Source of the DNA: Arenibaculum pallidiluteum
GTDB taxonomy: Bacteria; Pseudomonadota; Alphaproteobacteria; Azospirillales; Azospirillaceae
DNA length: 64,000 bases
Direction of reading: 5' to 3'
NCBI RefSeq assembly: GCF_017355985.1
Contig: NZ_JAFIQU010000001.1
Span: 310,001 to 374,000, forward strand
The notes below the pieces were generated by a model. The model saw only the letters and a program-made list of their open reading frames with translations, did not search any database and was not told the DNA's origin. Shown here in pieces: positions 55,457 to 63,397 of this stretch. The first letter of the stretch is position 1. Each line of letters begins with the position of its first letter. The translations under genes were made by a program, and so were the position numbers.

Positions 55457-56932
55457 ATGAAAGCCGCACTGGGAAGAGCCGAGGCCGTCGCCCTCGCGCT
55501 GGCAGTCGCCGGCCTCAGCCTGCTGCTTTGGACGGCGGGACGCTTCGAGCCCTGGATCACGCCGGACACCGCGAGCTACTTCGATCTCGGGCCGCTGCCG
55601 GAATCGCTCGGGCAGATGCGCAACCCTCTCTATGGCTGGCTCGCGGCACCGTTCATGGCAGGCGGCAGCAGCTTCGCCGCCATCCCCCTGGTCCAGACTG
55701 CCCTCTATTTCGGGGCCGTCTGCTTCCTCTACGCCACCGTGCGGACCTATGGGCTGTCGCTTAGGGCGGGCGCGTCGATGGCGGCGGCCCTGCTGCTGGC
55801 GAACGTCGTCCTGATCTGGAACAACGCCGTCCATCCCGAGCTTCCCGCGGTCGCCTTCTCGATCGTCGGCGTCGCGCTTGCCTTCCGCATGGCCGCTGGC
55901 GGCAGGATCGCATTCCATGCGGTGCCATTCGGGCTCGCGCTCGGGCTTGCCTACGTACTGCGCCCGACCTTCCTCCCGTCCTTCCTGGTGTTCCCGCTGC
56001 TCTACCTGGCGCTGGCGCGCCTGCGCGGAACGAAGGCCGGGGCCGGCCGCGTCCTTGCCGTTGCACTGGCGGGCGCGCTGCCCTTCCTCGCCGTGTCAGG
56101 GGCTCGTCAGGCTGTTGTGGGCGATTTCAACGTCGTATCCTTCGGAGGCTTCCAGCTCTCCGGCATGGCCGGGCTGATGCTCACCCACGAGATCGCCGGC
56201 GAGCTTCCCGAGGACCTGCGGCCACTAGCCCGCGAGATCGTCGACCGGCGCAGCGCGGCCGAGCAACGCGGCGCTGTCATCGCGGTCCCCCGGAACTCGA
56301 CCGGACAGCGCTCCTTCGTGTCGGCGGCGCTGGGATATTTCGATATCTTCGCACGCACCCATGACGAGGTTCTGTACGGCGTCGTCGCCCCTCTTCGGCA
56401 CCCGGGCGAGACCTGGGTCGCCTTCGACAGGCGGATGATGCGGCTCTCGCTTGCGACGCTCAGGGCGGCGCCCGAGCGCTACGTCGCCTGGCTGGTCGGC
56501 GCAACGACGCGCTTCCTCGGCCATGCGGTGGCGACGAACGCGCCCTTCCTGCTCGCCCTGCTCGGCCTCGCGGTCCTCTTTCCTCTCCATGTCTGGCGCG
56601 GCGCACCGGCATCGGCGGGAACGGCGAGCACGCAGGCGCGTCCGGCCATGAGCGCGCAGGTGCATCCGGACATTAGCGCCCAGGTGCGCCTGGACGTGAA
56701 CGCGCTGCTGTGCCTGACCCTCCTTTACGCGGTCTCGGCCGGCATCCTGATGGTGGTGGTGACCTTCCCGGCGCTGCGGTACATCGATACGGCCGCTCTG
56801 TTCCTGCCGACGCTGCCCTTCTACGCGCTCCTGGGCCTCGCCCGCGGGACGCGCCGCAGGCCCGACGTCCCCGCGGCGCGGCAATCAACAAGCGCGGTGA
56901 GAAACGAGGACGGCCGATGGATACCTTCATGA
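55457..56932 (+). CDS. GT39-like polytopic membrane protein
   Basis: A 491-residue membrane protein with ten or so helices. After the first helix comes RFEPWITPDTASYFDLGPLP, which has the acidic first-loop pattern of GT-C glycosyltransferases (GT39/PMT), then LRPTFLPSFLVFPLLYLALA and a large periplasmic loop (~205-310) with the FNVVSFGGFQLSGMAGLMLT stretch. It likely transfers a lipid-linked sugar on the outer side of the membrane; the substrate is unknown. The ATG at 55457 is used. A DprE1-like oxidoreductase and an ABC exporter follow on the same strand. Confidence 0.72.
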   Translation: MKAALGRAEAVALALAVAGLSLLLWTAGRFEPWITPDTASYFDLGPLPESLGQMRNPLYGWLAAPFMAGGSSFAAIPLVQTALYFGAVCFLYATVRTYGLSLRAGASMAAALLLANVVLIWNNAVHPELPAVAFSIVGVALAFRMAAGGRIAFHAVPFGLALGLAYVLRPTFLPSFLVFPLLYLALARLRGTKAGAGRVLAVALAGALPFLAVSGARQAVVGDFNVVSFGGFQLSGMAGLMLTHEIAGELPEDLRPLAREIVDRRSAAEQRGAVIAVPRNSTGQRSFVSAALGYFDIFARTHDEVLYGVVAPLRHPGETWVAFDRRMMRLSLATLRAAPERYVAWLVGATTRFLGHAVATNAPFLLALLGLAVLFPLHVWRGAPASAGTASTQARPAMSAQVHPDISAQVRLDVNALLCLTLLYAVSAGILMVVVTFPALRYIDTAALFLPTLPFYALLGLARGTRRRPDVPAARQSTSAVRNEDGRWIPS

Positions 56933-56996
56933 CCAATCTCCCCGCCCGACCGGCCCCGCGGCCGTTTGCCGTCCACGTGCCGGGGGGCTGCCTGCC

Positions 56997-58316
56997 ATGC
57001 GACTGAGCGGCTGGGGGAACTATCCCCGCGCCGAGTGCCGGACCGTCGAGGTGCGCGGCGCCGAGGAGATCGCCGCCGGGCTGGCCGGCCATGCCTCGGC
57101 GATCGCGCGCGGCAACGGGCGCGCCTATGGCGACGCGGCTCTGAACCCCGAGGCGACGCTGCTGACACGCCGCCACGACCGGATCCTGGCCTTCGACGGG
57201 GAGACGGGGCGCATCACCTGCGAGAGCGGGATCCTGCTGAGCGATCTGCTCGAAATCCTGGTGCCGCGCGGCTGGTTCCCGCCGGTCACGCCGGGCACGC
57301 GCCTCGTCAGCGTGGGGGGCATGATCGCCTCGGACGTCCACGGAAAGAACCACCATGTCGCCGGCTCTTTCTGCCGTCATGTCGAGGGCCTGGAGCTGAT
57401 GCAGGCGGACGGGCGCGTCCTCACCTGTTCGCCCACCGAAAACGCGGATCTCTTTCTGGCCACCTGCGGGGGCATGGGCCTGACGGGGGTGATCGTCACG
57501 GCGACATTCCGCCTGCTGCCGATCGCGTCCGCCTGGATCCGCCAGGAGACCCTGCGCTGCGCCAACCTCGCCGAAGTGATGGCGGCCTTCGAGGCCTCGC
57601 AGGGCTGGACCTATTCCGTCGCCTGGATCGACTGCCTGGCCGGCGGCACCGCCCGCGGGCGCTCGCTGCTCCACCGCGGCGAGCATGCCTGGCCGGACGA
57701 GCTGGATCCCGGGCGCGGGGCGACCCCGCTGATCCTGCCCCCGCGCCCCCGTCGCCGCGTGCCCGCAACCTTCCCCGACTTCGCGCTGACGTCCCTTTCG
57801 GTGCGGGCATTCAACGAAATCTACTATCGCGCGGGTCGGCCCGGGACGCAGATCGTCGACTACGACCGCTTCTTCTATCCGCTGGACGCAGTGCTGGACT
57901 GGAACCGGATCTACGGCCGCCGGGGCTTCATCCAGTACCAGTGCGTGCTGCCGAAAGCGGCAGGATCCGCCGGGCTCGAAGCGCTGCTGGACGCGATCGC
58001 ACGCTCCGGCCTGGGCTCCTTCCTCGCAGTGCTGAAGCTGTTCGGGCCCGGCGACGCGGGGCTGCTGTCCTTCCCCATGGAGGGCTACACGCTGGCGCTC
58101 GACTTCCCGATCCGCACGCATACGCTCGCGCTGGCCGACAGGCTGGATGCCATCGTCGCGGAGCAGGGCGGCCGGATCTACCTCGCCAAGGACGCCCGCA
58201 TGCCGCCTGCGATGCTGCGCCAGGGCTATCCCCAGCTGGACCGGTTCCTGACGATCCGACGGGCCTCCGGAGCCGAGCGCTTCTCCTCGCTGCTTTCGAG
58301 ACGCCTGGAGCTCTGA
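56997..58316 (+). CDS. DprE1-like FAD-binding oxidoreductase
   Basis: A 439-residue FAD oxidoreductase resembling DprE1, which oxidises decaprenyl-phosphoryl-ribose during arabinan precursor synthesis. Seen: RGNGRAYGDAALNP, PPVTPGTRLVSVGGMIASDV, HGKNHHVAGSFCRHV, FLATCGGMGLTGVI, FFYPLDAVLDWNRIYGRRGF, LKLFGPGDAGLLSFP and IYLAKDARMPP. The active-site Lys of YLAKD is kept, whereas the place of mycobacterial Cys387 is Ala (GYTLALDFP). No DprE2-like reductase is adjacent. It is 64 bases after the GT39-like gene. It may modify a polyprenyl-linked sugar for a surface glycan. Confidence 0.87.
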   Translation: MRLSGWGNYPRAECRTVEVRGAEEIAAGLAGHASAIARGNGRAYGDAALNPEATLLTRRHDRILAFDGETGRITCESGILLSDLLEILVPRGWFPPVTPGTRLVSVGGMIASDVHGKNHHVAGSFCRHVEGLELMQADGRVLTCSPTENADLFLATCGGMGLTGVIVTATFRLLPIASAWIRQETLRCANLAEVMAAFEASQGWTYSVAWIDCLAGGTARGRSLLHRGEHAWPDELDPGRGATPLILPPRPRRRVPATFPDFALTSLSVRAFNEIYYRAGRPGTQIVDYDRFFYPLDAVLDWNRIYGRRGFIQYQCVLPKAAGSAGLEALLDAIARSGLGSFLAVLKLFGPGDAGLLSFPMEGYTLALDFPIRTHTLALADRLDAIVAEQGGRIYLAKDARMPPAMLRQGYPQLDRFLTIRRASGAERFSSLLSRRLEL

Positions 58317-58427
58317 GCGGCAAGACACTACGCCCGAGGGGATAGGGGTCCCACCAAAGTAATATCGAGTTAACCTTAACGATGGAGGATGGCGCGGACA
58401 ACGGTCCGCGTCAGGAAAGCCTTCATC

Positions 58428-60209
58428 ATGCCGCAAGCCGCGCCGCACGCGCCCGCAAACGACCAGCACCGCCGCTCCGGGCAGGCCATGCGCCTCTACA
58501 TGCGGGCCTTCCGCGAGGCGCGGCCCTACTGGCCACATATCGCGGCGGCCCTGCTGATCGGGCTGATGTCGACGCCCATTGCCCTGCTGATGCCGCTGCC
58601 GCTCAGGATCGTGGTGGACACGGTGATCGGCGGCCAGCCGCTGCCCGCCGGCCTTGCAGCCTGGCTCCCCGCCTGGATCGCGGACGAGACGCTGATGCTC
58701 GCGGTCGGAATGGCGGTCGGGTTCGCGCTGCTCCAGGCGGGGTGGGGCTTTCTCGACTGGACCTTCCGCGAATGGCTGTCCGAGCGCATGGTCCTCGACT
58801 TCCGCGGGCGCCTGTTCCGTCATGGGCTGGGCCTGCCGCTCGCGGAGGACGAGAAGGGCAGCTTCGATGCCGTCCAGCGGATCACCCAGGACGCGCCGGC
58901 CCTCGTCTGGACATCGCTGTACGGCGTCATGCCGCTGATCGTCGCCGGCACCTCGCTGGTCGGGATGCTCTCGGTGACCTCGATGATCAGCGCGCCTCTG
59001 GCGCTGGTGGCACTCGGCACCGCGGTGCCGCTGATCGTGATCATTCATGCCAACCAGAACCGGCTGCGCGACCGCTGGCACGGCGTGCGGCAGGCCGAGA
59101 GCGACAGCCTGGCGGTCGTCCAGGAATGCTTCGGCGCCCAGCGCATCGTCACGATCTTCGGACAGGAGCCGCGCGAGCAGGCGCGCTTCCTGAACGCAGG
59201 CTGGGGTGCCGCCCGGGCGAAGCTCGCCGTGATCCGGGCCGAAGGGCTGCTCAGCCTTGCCTTTACCCTGGCCGTCGCATTCGGGACGACGGCGATCCTC
59301 TATCTCGGCGTGCGCGACGTCCAGGCGGGCGCCCTGACCACTGGCGGGCTGCTGATGGTCATGGGCTACGTCGCCCAGCTCTACGCACCGCTGCAGCAGA
59401 TCGGCGGGCACATCACGGGCCAGCAGCGCGCCCTGGCCAGCGCCCAGCGCGCCTTCGAGATGCTTGATCGCCGGCATCCCGTGACCGACCGCCCGGATGC
59501 GCGCCCCCTCGCCCGCGCGAAGGGCGCCGTGCAGTTCCGCAGCGTCGCGTACCGCTATGGCGGCCGCACGCCGGTGCTTGCCGATGTCAGCTTCGACGTC
59601 CCGGCAGGCGCCTGCGTCGGCATCGTGGGGCGCACGGGATCCGGCAAATCGACCCTGCTGAACCTTCTGATCCGCCAGTTCGACGTGGCGGCCGGGCGGA
59701 TCCTCCTGGACGGGGCAGATATCCGCGACTTCCGGCTGGCCGACCTGCGCGACCAGTTCGCCGTGGTCAGCCAGGAGCCCGTGCTGTTCTCGACGACCAT
59801 CGCGGAGAACATCGCCTATGCCCGGCCCGGCGCCACCCGGGAGGAGATCATCGCCGCGGCCCAGGCCGCCGATGCCCATGGCTTCATCTCGGCCCTTCCA
59901 AAGGGCTACGAGACGCGTCTGGGCGAGCGCGGCCTGACCCTGTCGGGTGGCGAGCGGCAGCGCATCGCCCTCGCCCGCGCCTTCCTGAAGGACGCGCCGA
60001 TCCTGATCCTCGACGAGCCTACCAGCGCCGTGGACGTGGCGACCGAGGCAGCCATCATCGCGGCCGTCGAGCGGCTGATGCAGGGCCGCACGACCTTCAT
60101 GATCACGCACCGGCTGTCGACGCTGCGCAGCGCGGATATGGTGCTGCGGGTCGCCGACGGCGGCGTGTCCGAGGATCCCACGGTCCTCGCCGAGTACCGC
60201 GCCGCCTAG
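58428..60209 (+). CDS. ABC exporter, fused membrane and ATPase domains
   Basis: A 593-residue (from ATG 58428) type IV ABC exporter. Six helices occupy ~residues 35-310, then the nucleotide-binding domain: Walker A IVGRTGSGKSTLLNLL, Q-loop VSQEPVLFS, signature LSGGERQRIALARA, Walker B ILILDEPTSAVD and switch MITHRLST, all intact. The sequence is nearest to lipid or multidrug exporters of the MsbA type. An in-frame ATG at 58389 gives 13 more residues but touches its own GGAGG, so 58428 is preferred with moderate confidence. It follows the DprE1-like gene and could move a glycolipid. Confidence 0.9.
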   Translation: MPQAAPHAPANDQHRRSGQAMRLYMRAFREARPYWPHIAAALLIGLMSTPIALLMPLPLRIVVDTVIGGQPLPAGLAAWLPAWIADETLMLAVGMAVGFALLQAGWGFLDWTFREWLSERMVLDFRGRLFRHGLGLPLAEDEKGSFDAVQRITQDAPALVWTSLYGVMPLIVAGTSLVGMLSVTSMISAPLALVALGTAVPLIVIIHANQNRLRDRWHGVRQAESDSLAVVQECFGAQRIVTIFGQEPREQARFLNAGWGAARAKLAVIRAEGLLSLAFTLAVAFGTTAILYLGVRDVQAGALTTGGLLMVMGYVAQLYAPLQQIGGHITGQQRALASAQRAFEMLDRRHPVTDRPDARPLARAKGAVQFRSVAYRYGGRTPVLADVSFDVPAGACVGIVGRTGSGKSTLLNLLIRQFDVAAGRILLDGADIRDFRLADLRDQFAVVSQEPVLFSTTIAENIAYARPGATREEIIAAAQAADAHGFISALPKGYETRLGERGLTLSGGERQRIALARAFLKDAPILILDEPTSAVDVATEAAIIAAVERLMQGRTTFMITHRLSTLRSADMVLRVADGGVSEDPTVLAEYRAA

Positions 60210-60221
60210 CACGGGCGGGGA

Positions 60222-60242
60222 CCGCCGGGCGAGACCCGGCGG
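60222..60242 (+). terminator. hairpin after the ABC exporter gene
   Basis: CCGCCGGG and CCCGGCGG form a perfect 8-bp stem with a 5-base loop 13 bases after the exporter stop. No T-run follows, so termination would be weak or Rho-assisted. Confidence 0.5.
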
Positions 60243-60297
60243 CCTCACTCCCCTGTCCTCAGTCCCCAGCCTTCACTCCCCGGCCCTCAATCCCCGG
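60243..60297. repeat. four tandem copies of a ~14-base CCTCANTCCCC unit
   Basis: Units begin at 60243 (CCTCACTCCCCTGT), 60257 (CCTCAGTCCCCAG), 60270 (CCTTCACTCCCCGG) and 60284 (CCCTCAATCCCCGG). On the minus strand each contains GGGGA-x-TGA; the copy at 60284 supplies the actual stop codon of the coiled-coil gene. Confidence 0.8.
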
Positions 60298-61042
60298 CCG
60301 CAAGGGTCGGGGGCGAAGGGTGATCGCAACGATCGGCGGCGATGTCCACATAGCCGCGGGCGCCCGGCGACAGCATCAGGCGGTACTCCCGCCCTTTCAA
60401 GACGAAGGCGTGCTCGAGGGGCAGCCGTCCCGTGACGGGGGCCGGATCGCCGCCGAGCACAGAGAAATCGACGGTCACCTCGCGCTCCGGGTCGAACCAG
60501 GCGGCCCTTCCGCCTTCGCCGCCCGTCCCCGACACCGTGAGCGTCACCAACTCGTCGACGCGGGCCCTCGTGCCCGGTCCGTCGTGGTGGGCGGTGCGCG
60601 CGGCCACCCGACGCAGGATCGTCGCGGTGCAGGCGCGCGGCTCGCCGGCTTGGCTCACCACAAAGGCGATGCGCTGCGGCGATAGCCCCTCATGGATCCG
60701 CGCCAGGGCCTCGGTCAGGATCGTCTGGACCGGCGGCGGCGCCGCGTCCTCATAGAGCTGGCGGAATCGTTCGGCGCTCGTGGTGGCAGCTTCCAGTTCG
60801 GCGGTCTTCTCCGCCAGGTCGGCCTGCAACTCGGCCGTACGCGCAGCGAGCTTCGACGTCTCGCGGTCCAGGCGCAGGACGGCCATCCGCGCGTCGTCGA
60901 GTGCGCCTGCAGCGCCAGCAGCGCCCTGCCCATAGCCTGCCAGCGCGCCTGCTCCGGCAACAGCCAGCACAAGGACAGCCTTGAATGCGGCGGGACGTGC
61001 CCTCATTGCGCGCTCGCCGCGCGGCTTGGAGCCGAGACCCAT
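60287..61042 (-). CDS. signal-anchored coiled-coil protein of unknown function
   Basis: A 251-residue protein. One N-terminal hydrophobic helix (FKAVLVLAVAGAGALAGYGQ, residues ~20-40) anchors or exports it. A coiled coil follows at ~50-105 (MAVLRLDRETSKLAARTAEL, QADLAEKTAELEAATTSAER). The C-terminal ~140 residues form an unrecognised domain with ALARIHEGLSPQRIAFVVSQ and YRLMLSPGARGYVDIAADRC, likely beta-rich and periplasmic. GGAGG precedes the ATG at 61042 by seven bases. It converges with the ABC exporter and its stop codon lies in a tandem repeat. Confidence 0.75.
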   Translation of the reverse strand: MGLGSKPRGERAMRARPAAFKAVLVLAVAGAGALAGYGQGAAGAAGALDDARMAVLRLDRETSKLAARTAELQADLAEKTAELEAATTSAERFRQLYEDAAPPPVQTILTEALARIHEGLSPQRIAFVVSQAGEPRACTATILRRVAARTAHHDGPGTRARVDELVTLTVSGTGGEGGRAAWFDPEREVTVDFSVLGGDPAPVTGRLPLEHAFVLKGREYRLMLSPGARGYVDIAADRCDHPSPPTLAAGD

Positions 61043-61383
61043 CGACCTGCCTCCCTTTCCCATGGCGTGGAGCGGCAGAGATACCGCCCGCACCCAAACG
61101 ACCAAAGGATGTTGACTGTGACAATATTAGCGCCACCGAACCAATAAAATTCAAGTCACCAAAATTGACTTTCAGTCACTACCCCTGACATACACAGTAG
61201 GAACAGAAAGTTCATAATCTTGCCATTTTCCGATTGACTGAAGCATTTGAATGATTGAGGCTTTGGAACCAGAGGCAGTTCCGACGGATAAGAATATTCG
61301 CTCCACCGGCGGAAAGCTTCTCTACAAACCCCAGGCAAAATTCTTACCCGGCAGGCGACAAAGGCCCGCCGAAGGAGGATGTC
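61043..61383. other. AT-rich intergenic region
   Basis: This divergent gap between the coiled-coil gene and the next ORF is much richer in A and T than the rest of the window (about 61100-61340). It has an inverted repeat GGAAC-N8-GTTCC at 61265-61282 and repeated AGTCAC words near 61153-61182. It probably carries promoters for both sides; no gene is seen in it. Confidence 0.5.
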
Positions 61384-61866
61384 ATGGTCCAGGAACGGGT
61401 CTGCACCTGCGGCGCACACGGGGGCGGCTCTCACGGGAATGGCATTCGTAAGGACGAGCCGGCCAAGATGGCTTGGGCGAAACCTTGGCGCCGCCTGTTG
61501 GCGGCCTTGGGCATCCGCCCGGATGCGGGGCAGCTCAAAGGTACGATGCCGCGCACGGAGTGCACCCCGGGCGAGCCTCAGCAGCGGCCCCGACCGGATC
61601 TCCCCTTGGTTGCCGTCCCGCCTGCGGACCTGCTGGGCTGGACGCCACTCGAACAGGCGCAACTGCCCCTGGGGCTGGCGATACGCCTCTATGTCCTGCC
61701 GGACCCGCACTTCGATCCGGCTGCGCACCTGGTTCCCTGGTCACAGCCGCGGGGCGTCTCTGGACATGTTGCGTCCGGGCAGGCCCCTGCCCGCCCGCAT
61801 CTTGCCGAGATCGTCGATCTGGCGGCGCGGCGCCGGCATATCGACGAGAGCCGCCGCGATGGCTGA
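61384..61866 (+). CDS. hypothetical protein (160 aa)
   Basis: A 160-residue ORF with a very strong ribosome site (GAAGGAGG five bases before the ATG). It begins MVQERVCTCGAHGGGSHGNG, a Cys-x-Cys and His/Gly-rich start that could bind metal, then a basic AWAKPWRRLLAALG, a proline-rich middle, PADLLGWTPLEQAQLPLGLA and a C-terminal LAEIVDLAARRRHIDES. No family is recognised. Composition and the ribosome site favour a real gene; the competing frame starting at 61379 looks random. Confidence 0.52.
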   Translation: MVQERVCTCGAHGGGSHGNGIRKDEPAKMAWAKPWRRLLAALGIRPDAGQLKGTMPRTECTPGEPQQRPRPDLPLVAVPPADLLGWTPLEQAQLPLGLAIRLYVLPDPHFDPAAHLVPWSQPRGVSGHVASGQAPARPHLAEIVDLAARRRHIDESRRDG

Positions 61867-62366
61867 GGACATTCCCGACCCGCCGAACCGAGGGAGGCAC
61901 GGGCATCAAAGGATGCACCTCCGGGGCGGGCGGCCTGGGCGTGAGGGGGTACACCGGACGGAGCCAACAGCCTCCCGGAATGCTCCATGGAAACAAGCAC
62001 TGTTCCTGGGTCCGGAAATCGCTGCCGGACTGTCATTTCGACGGATTGTCTAGAAGGATTGACTTACGGAAGGGCTTTTCAGGCTCCTTAGATGTCAATC
62101 TACCAAGAGTACACGCGCTCGCTGCCTAGGCTTCGTTGACATCACGAATCGGAACATCAATAATTCTGTAACGCTTCAGACGCCGCAAATAATAATATTA
62201 CGGGACAACTATTTACATGTGCCCCGACCAGCCGTCACGAGCGCTACCTTGTCCGAGTCGTCCGACCCGGATAGTTGATTAGTACAAATCGACAATCGAT
62301 TTCAGCCGGCCTGCAGGGATCCGGGCCGGAGGCCCGTTTCTCAAGGCCCCAGCGGGGAGAGCAGTC
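61867..62366. other. 500-base gene-free region upstream of the receiver-domain genes
   Basis: The first half is GC-rich without a credible ORF; from about 62085 to 62280 it becomes AT-rich and contains the sigma70-type promoter at 62136-62164. The predicted leader of the receiver gene is about 195 bases, long enough for a regulatory RNA structure, but none is recognised. Confidence 0.45.
62136..62164 (+). promoter_or_regulatory. sigma70-type promoter for the receiver-domain genes
   Basis: An exact TTGACA (62136-62141) is followed after 17 bases by AATAAT (62159-62164), five of six matches to TATAAT. Transcription would start near 62171, about 195 bases before the ATG at 62367. Confidence 0.65.
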
Positions 62367-62789
62367 ATGCGCGTCTTGATCGTGGAAGATGACGTTGTTG
62401 TCGCGCTGGCCTTTCGATTGGCCATGGAGAGCCTTGGATTTGAGGTTTGCGGCACCGCACCTTCAGAGAGGACTGCATTGATGCTTCTCGACGAGGTGGC
62501 TCCGGACTTTCTCACAGTGGATGTCCGCCTCCAGGCCGGCGACGATGGAATGCGCGTCGCCGAGGTGGCGTGGAACCGCCACGGCCTGCGCTCATTGCTG
62601 ATCACCGGCGATCCCGCCGCCGTCGATGCCGGCCGCGCCGCGCGGATGCGCGTTCTTGGCAGCCTGTCCAAGCCCATAGGCTTCATCCAGCTCCGGACAA
62701 CGCTCGAAAACGTCAGAGCCACGCTCTCGGGGCCGGTTGCGCCGCTCCCGCCGCACTTCGCCATGCGGCACACCTCCGCGCACGCCTGA
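62367..62789 (+). CDS. single-domain response regulator
   Basis: A 140-residue stand-alone receiver domain. Key residues are present: acidic pair in LIVEDDVVV, phosphoacceptor Asp52 in FLTVDVRLQAGDDG, Thr in SLLITGD and Lys102 in LSKPIG. The extended loop after Asp52 (VRLQAGDDGM) is the pattern of the CpxR/PdtaR-like or Hpr-type receivers in alphaproteobacteria. With no output domain it must act through partners. GGGGAG lies before the ATG. A degenerate receiver and a TetR gene follow. Confidence 0.88.
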   Translation: MRVLIVEDDVVVALAFRLAMESLGFEVCGTAPSERTALMLLDEVAPDFLTVDVRLQAGDDGMRVAEVAWNRHGLRSLLITGDPAAVDAGRAARMRVLGSLSKPIGFIQLRTTLENVRATLSGPVAPLPPHFAMRHTSAHA

Positions 62790-62856
62790 CCCCGTCATCG
62801 CTCCCCAACCAATGGAAAGGGCGCGGTCGCCGGCTTTCGCCGGGATCGAACCGCGC

Positions 62857-63396
62857 ATGAGCCCGATGAAGATCGTCATTGCTCAGGAAGAGCTGCCGCT
62901 TGCCCTCGGACTGGTCGAGATCGTCAGGACCAGCGGGCACGAGGTGGTCGCGATCGCCGCCAACGAGGCGGAGGCGCTGGCCGCCGCGGAATGCCACCGC
63001 CCGGACCTCCTGCTGACCGATGTCAGCCTGGGGGGTAGGGCCGATGGTCCGCGCATCGCGGCGACGGTCTGGTCGCATTGGGGGATTCCGACGCTGCTGC
63101 TCTGCCAAGCCATCGACGCATCGCTGCTGGGGCGCTTCTCTGAGGACGGGGTGATCGGCTTCATGCCGCGCCCAATCGGCACCGCCATCCGGGGCCTGAC
63201 TATGATCGAGGTGCAGAACGCGCTCTCCGGCGATCGCTGCAGGGTTCTGCCCGGACCCGCGCTGACGCTCGGCGACTTCCTCGCGACCCAGGCTTTCCGC
63301 GCCCATGCGAGAGCGAAGGTCGCCTTGCGCGAGGTCGGTCCCAGACACGGCATGGCCGCCTACGCCACCCCGCACCATGCAGCAGGAGGAATGTGA
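62857..63396 (+). CDS. degenerate receiver-domain protein with C-terminal extension
   Basis: A 179-residue relative of the preceding receiver. The phosphoacceptor Asp55 remains (LLLTDVSLGGRADG), but the acidic pair is changed (IVIAQEEL puts Gln and Glu there) and the conserved Lys is Arg105 in GFMPRPIG. Phosphorylation is therefore doubtful. After ~residue 125 an extension rich in Ala and Arg follows (ALTLGDFLATQAFRAHARAK). The ATG at 62857 is used; 62866 is also possible. It may sequester or compete with the active receiver upstream. It ends one base before the TetR ATG. Confidence 0.8.
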   Translation: MSPMKIVIAQEELPLALGLVEIVRTSGHEVVAIAANEAEALAAAECHRPDLLLTDVSLGGRADGPRIAATVWSHWGIPTLLLCQAIDASLLGRFSEDGVIGFMPRPIGTAIRGLTMIEVQNALSGDRCRVLPGPALTLGDFLATQAFRAHARAKVALREVGPRHGMAAYATPHHAAGGM

Positions 63397-63397
63397 G

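Noticed and set aside
56673-60248. A 1191-codon open frame on the minus strand
   Set aside because: It is antisense to three clear genes (GT39-like, DprE1-like, ABC exporter) and its translation is Arg/Gly/His-rich without motifs; long shadow frames are expected at high GC.
61265-61282. GGAAC-N8-GTTCC as an EcfG promoter
   Set aside because: The two elements are only 8 bases apart, far short of the required 16-18; it may be an operator-like palindrome but nothing links it to a regulator.
62151-62175. GGAAC-N16-CGCT upstream of the receiver genes
   Set aside because: The -10 element has CGCT instead of CGTT, and the overlapping TTGACA-N17-AATAAT is a better explanation of the region.
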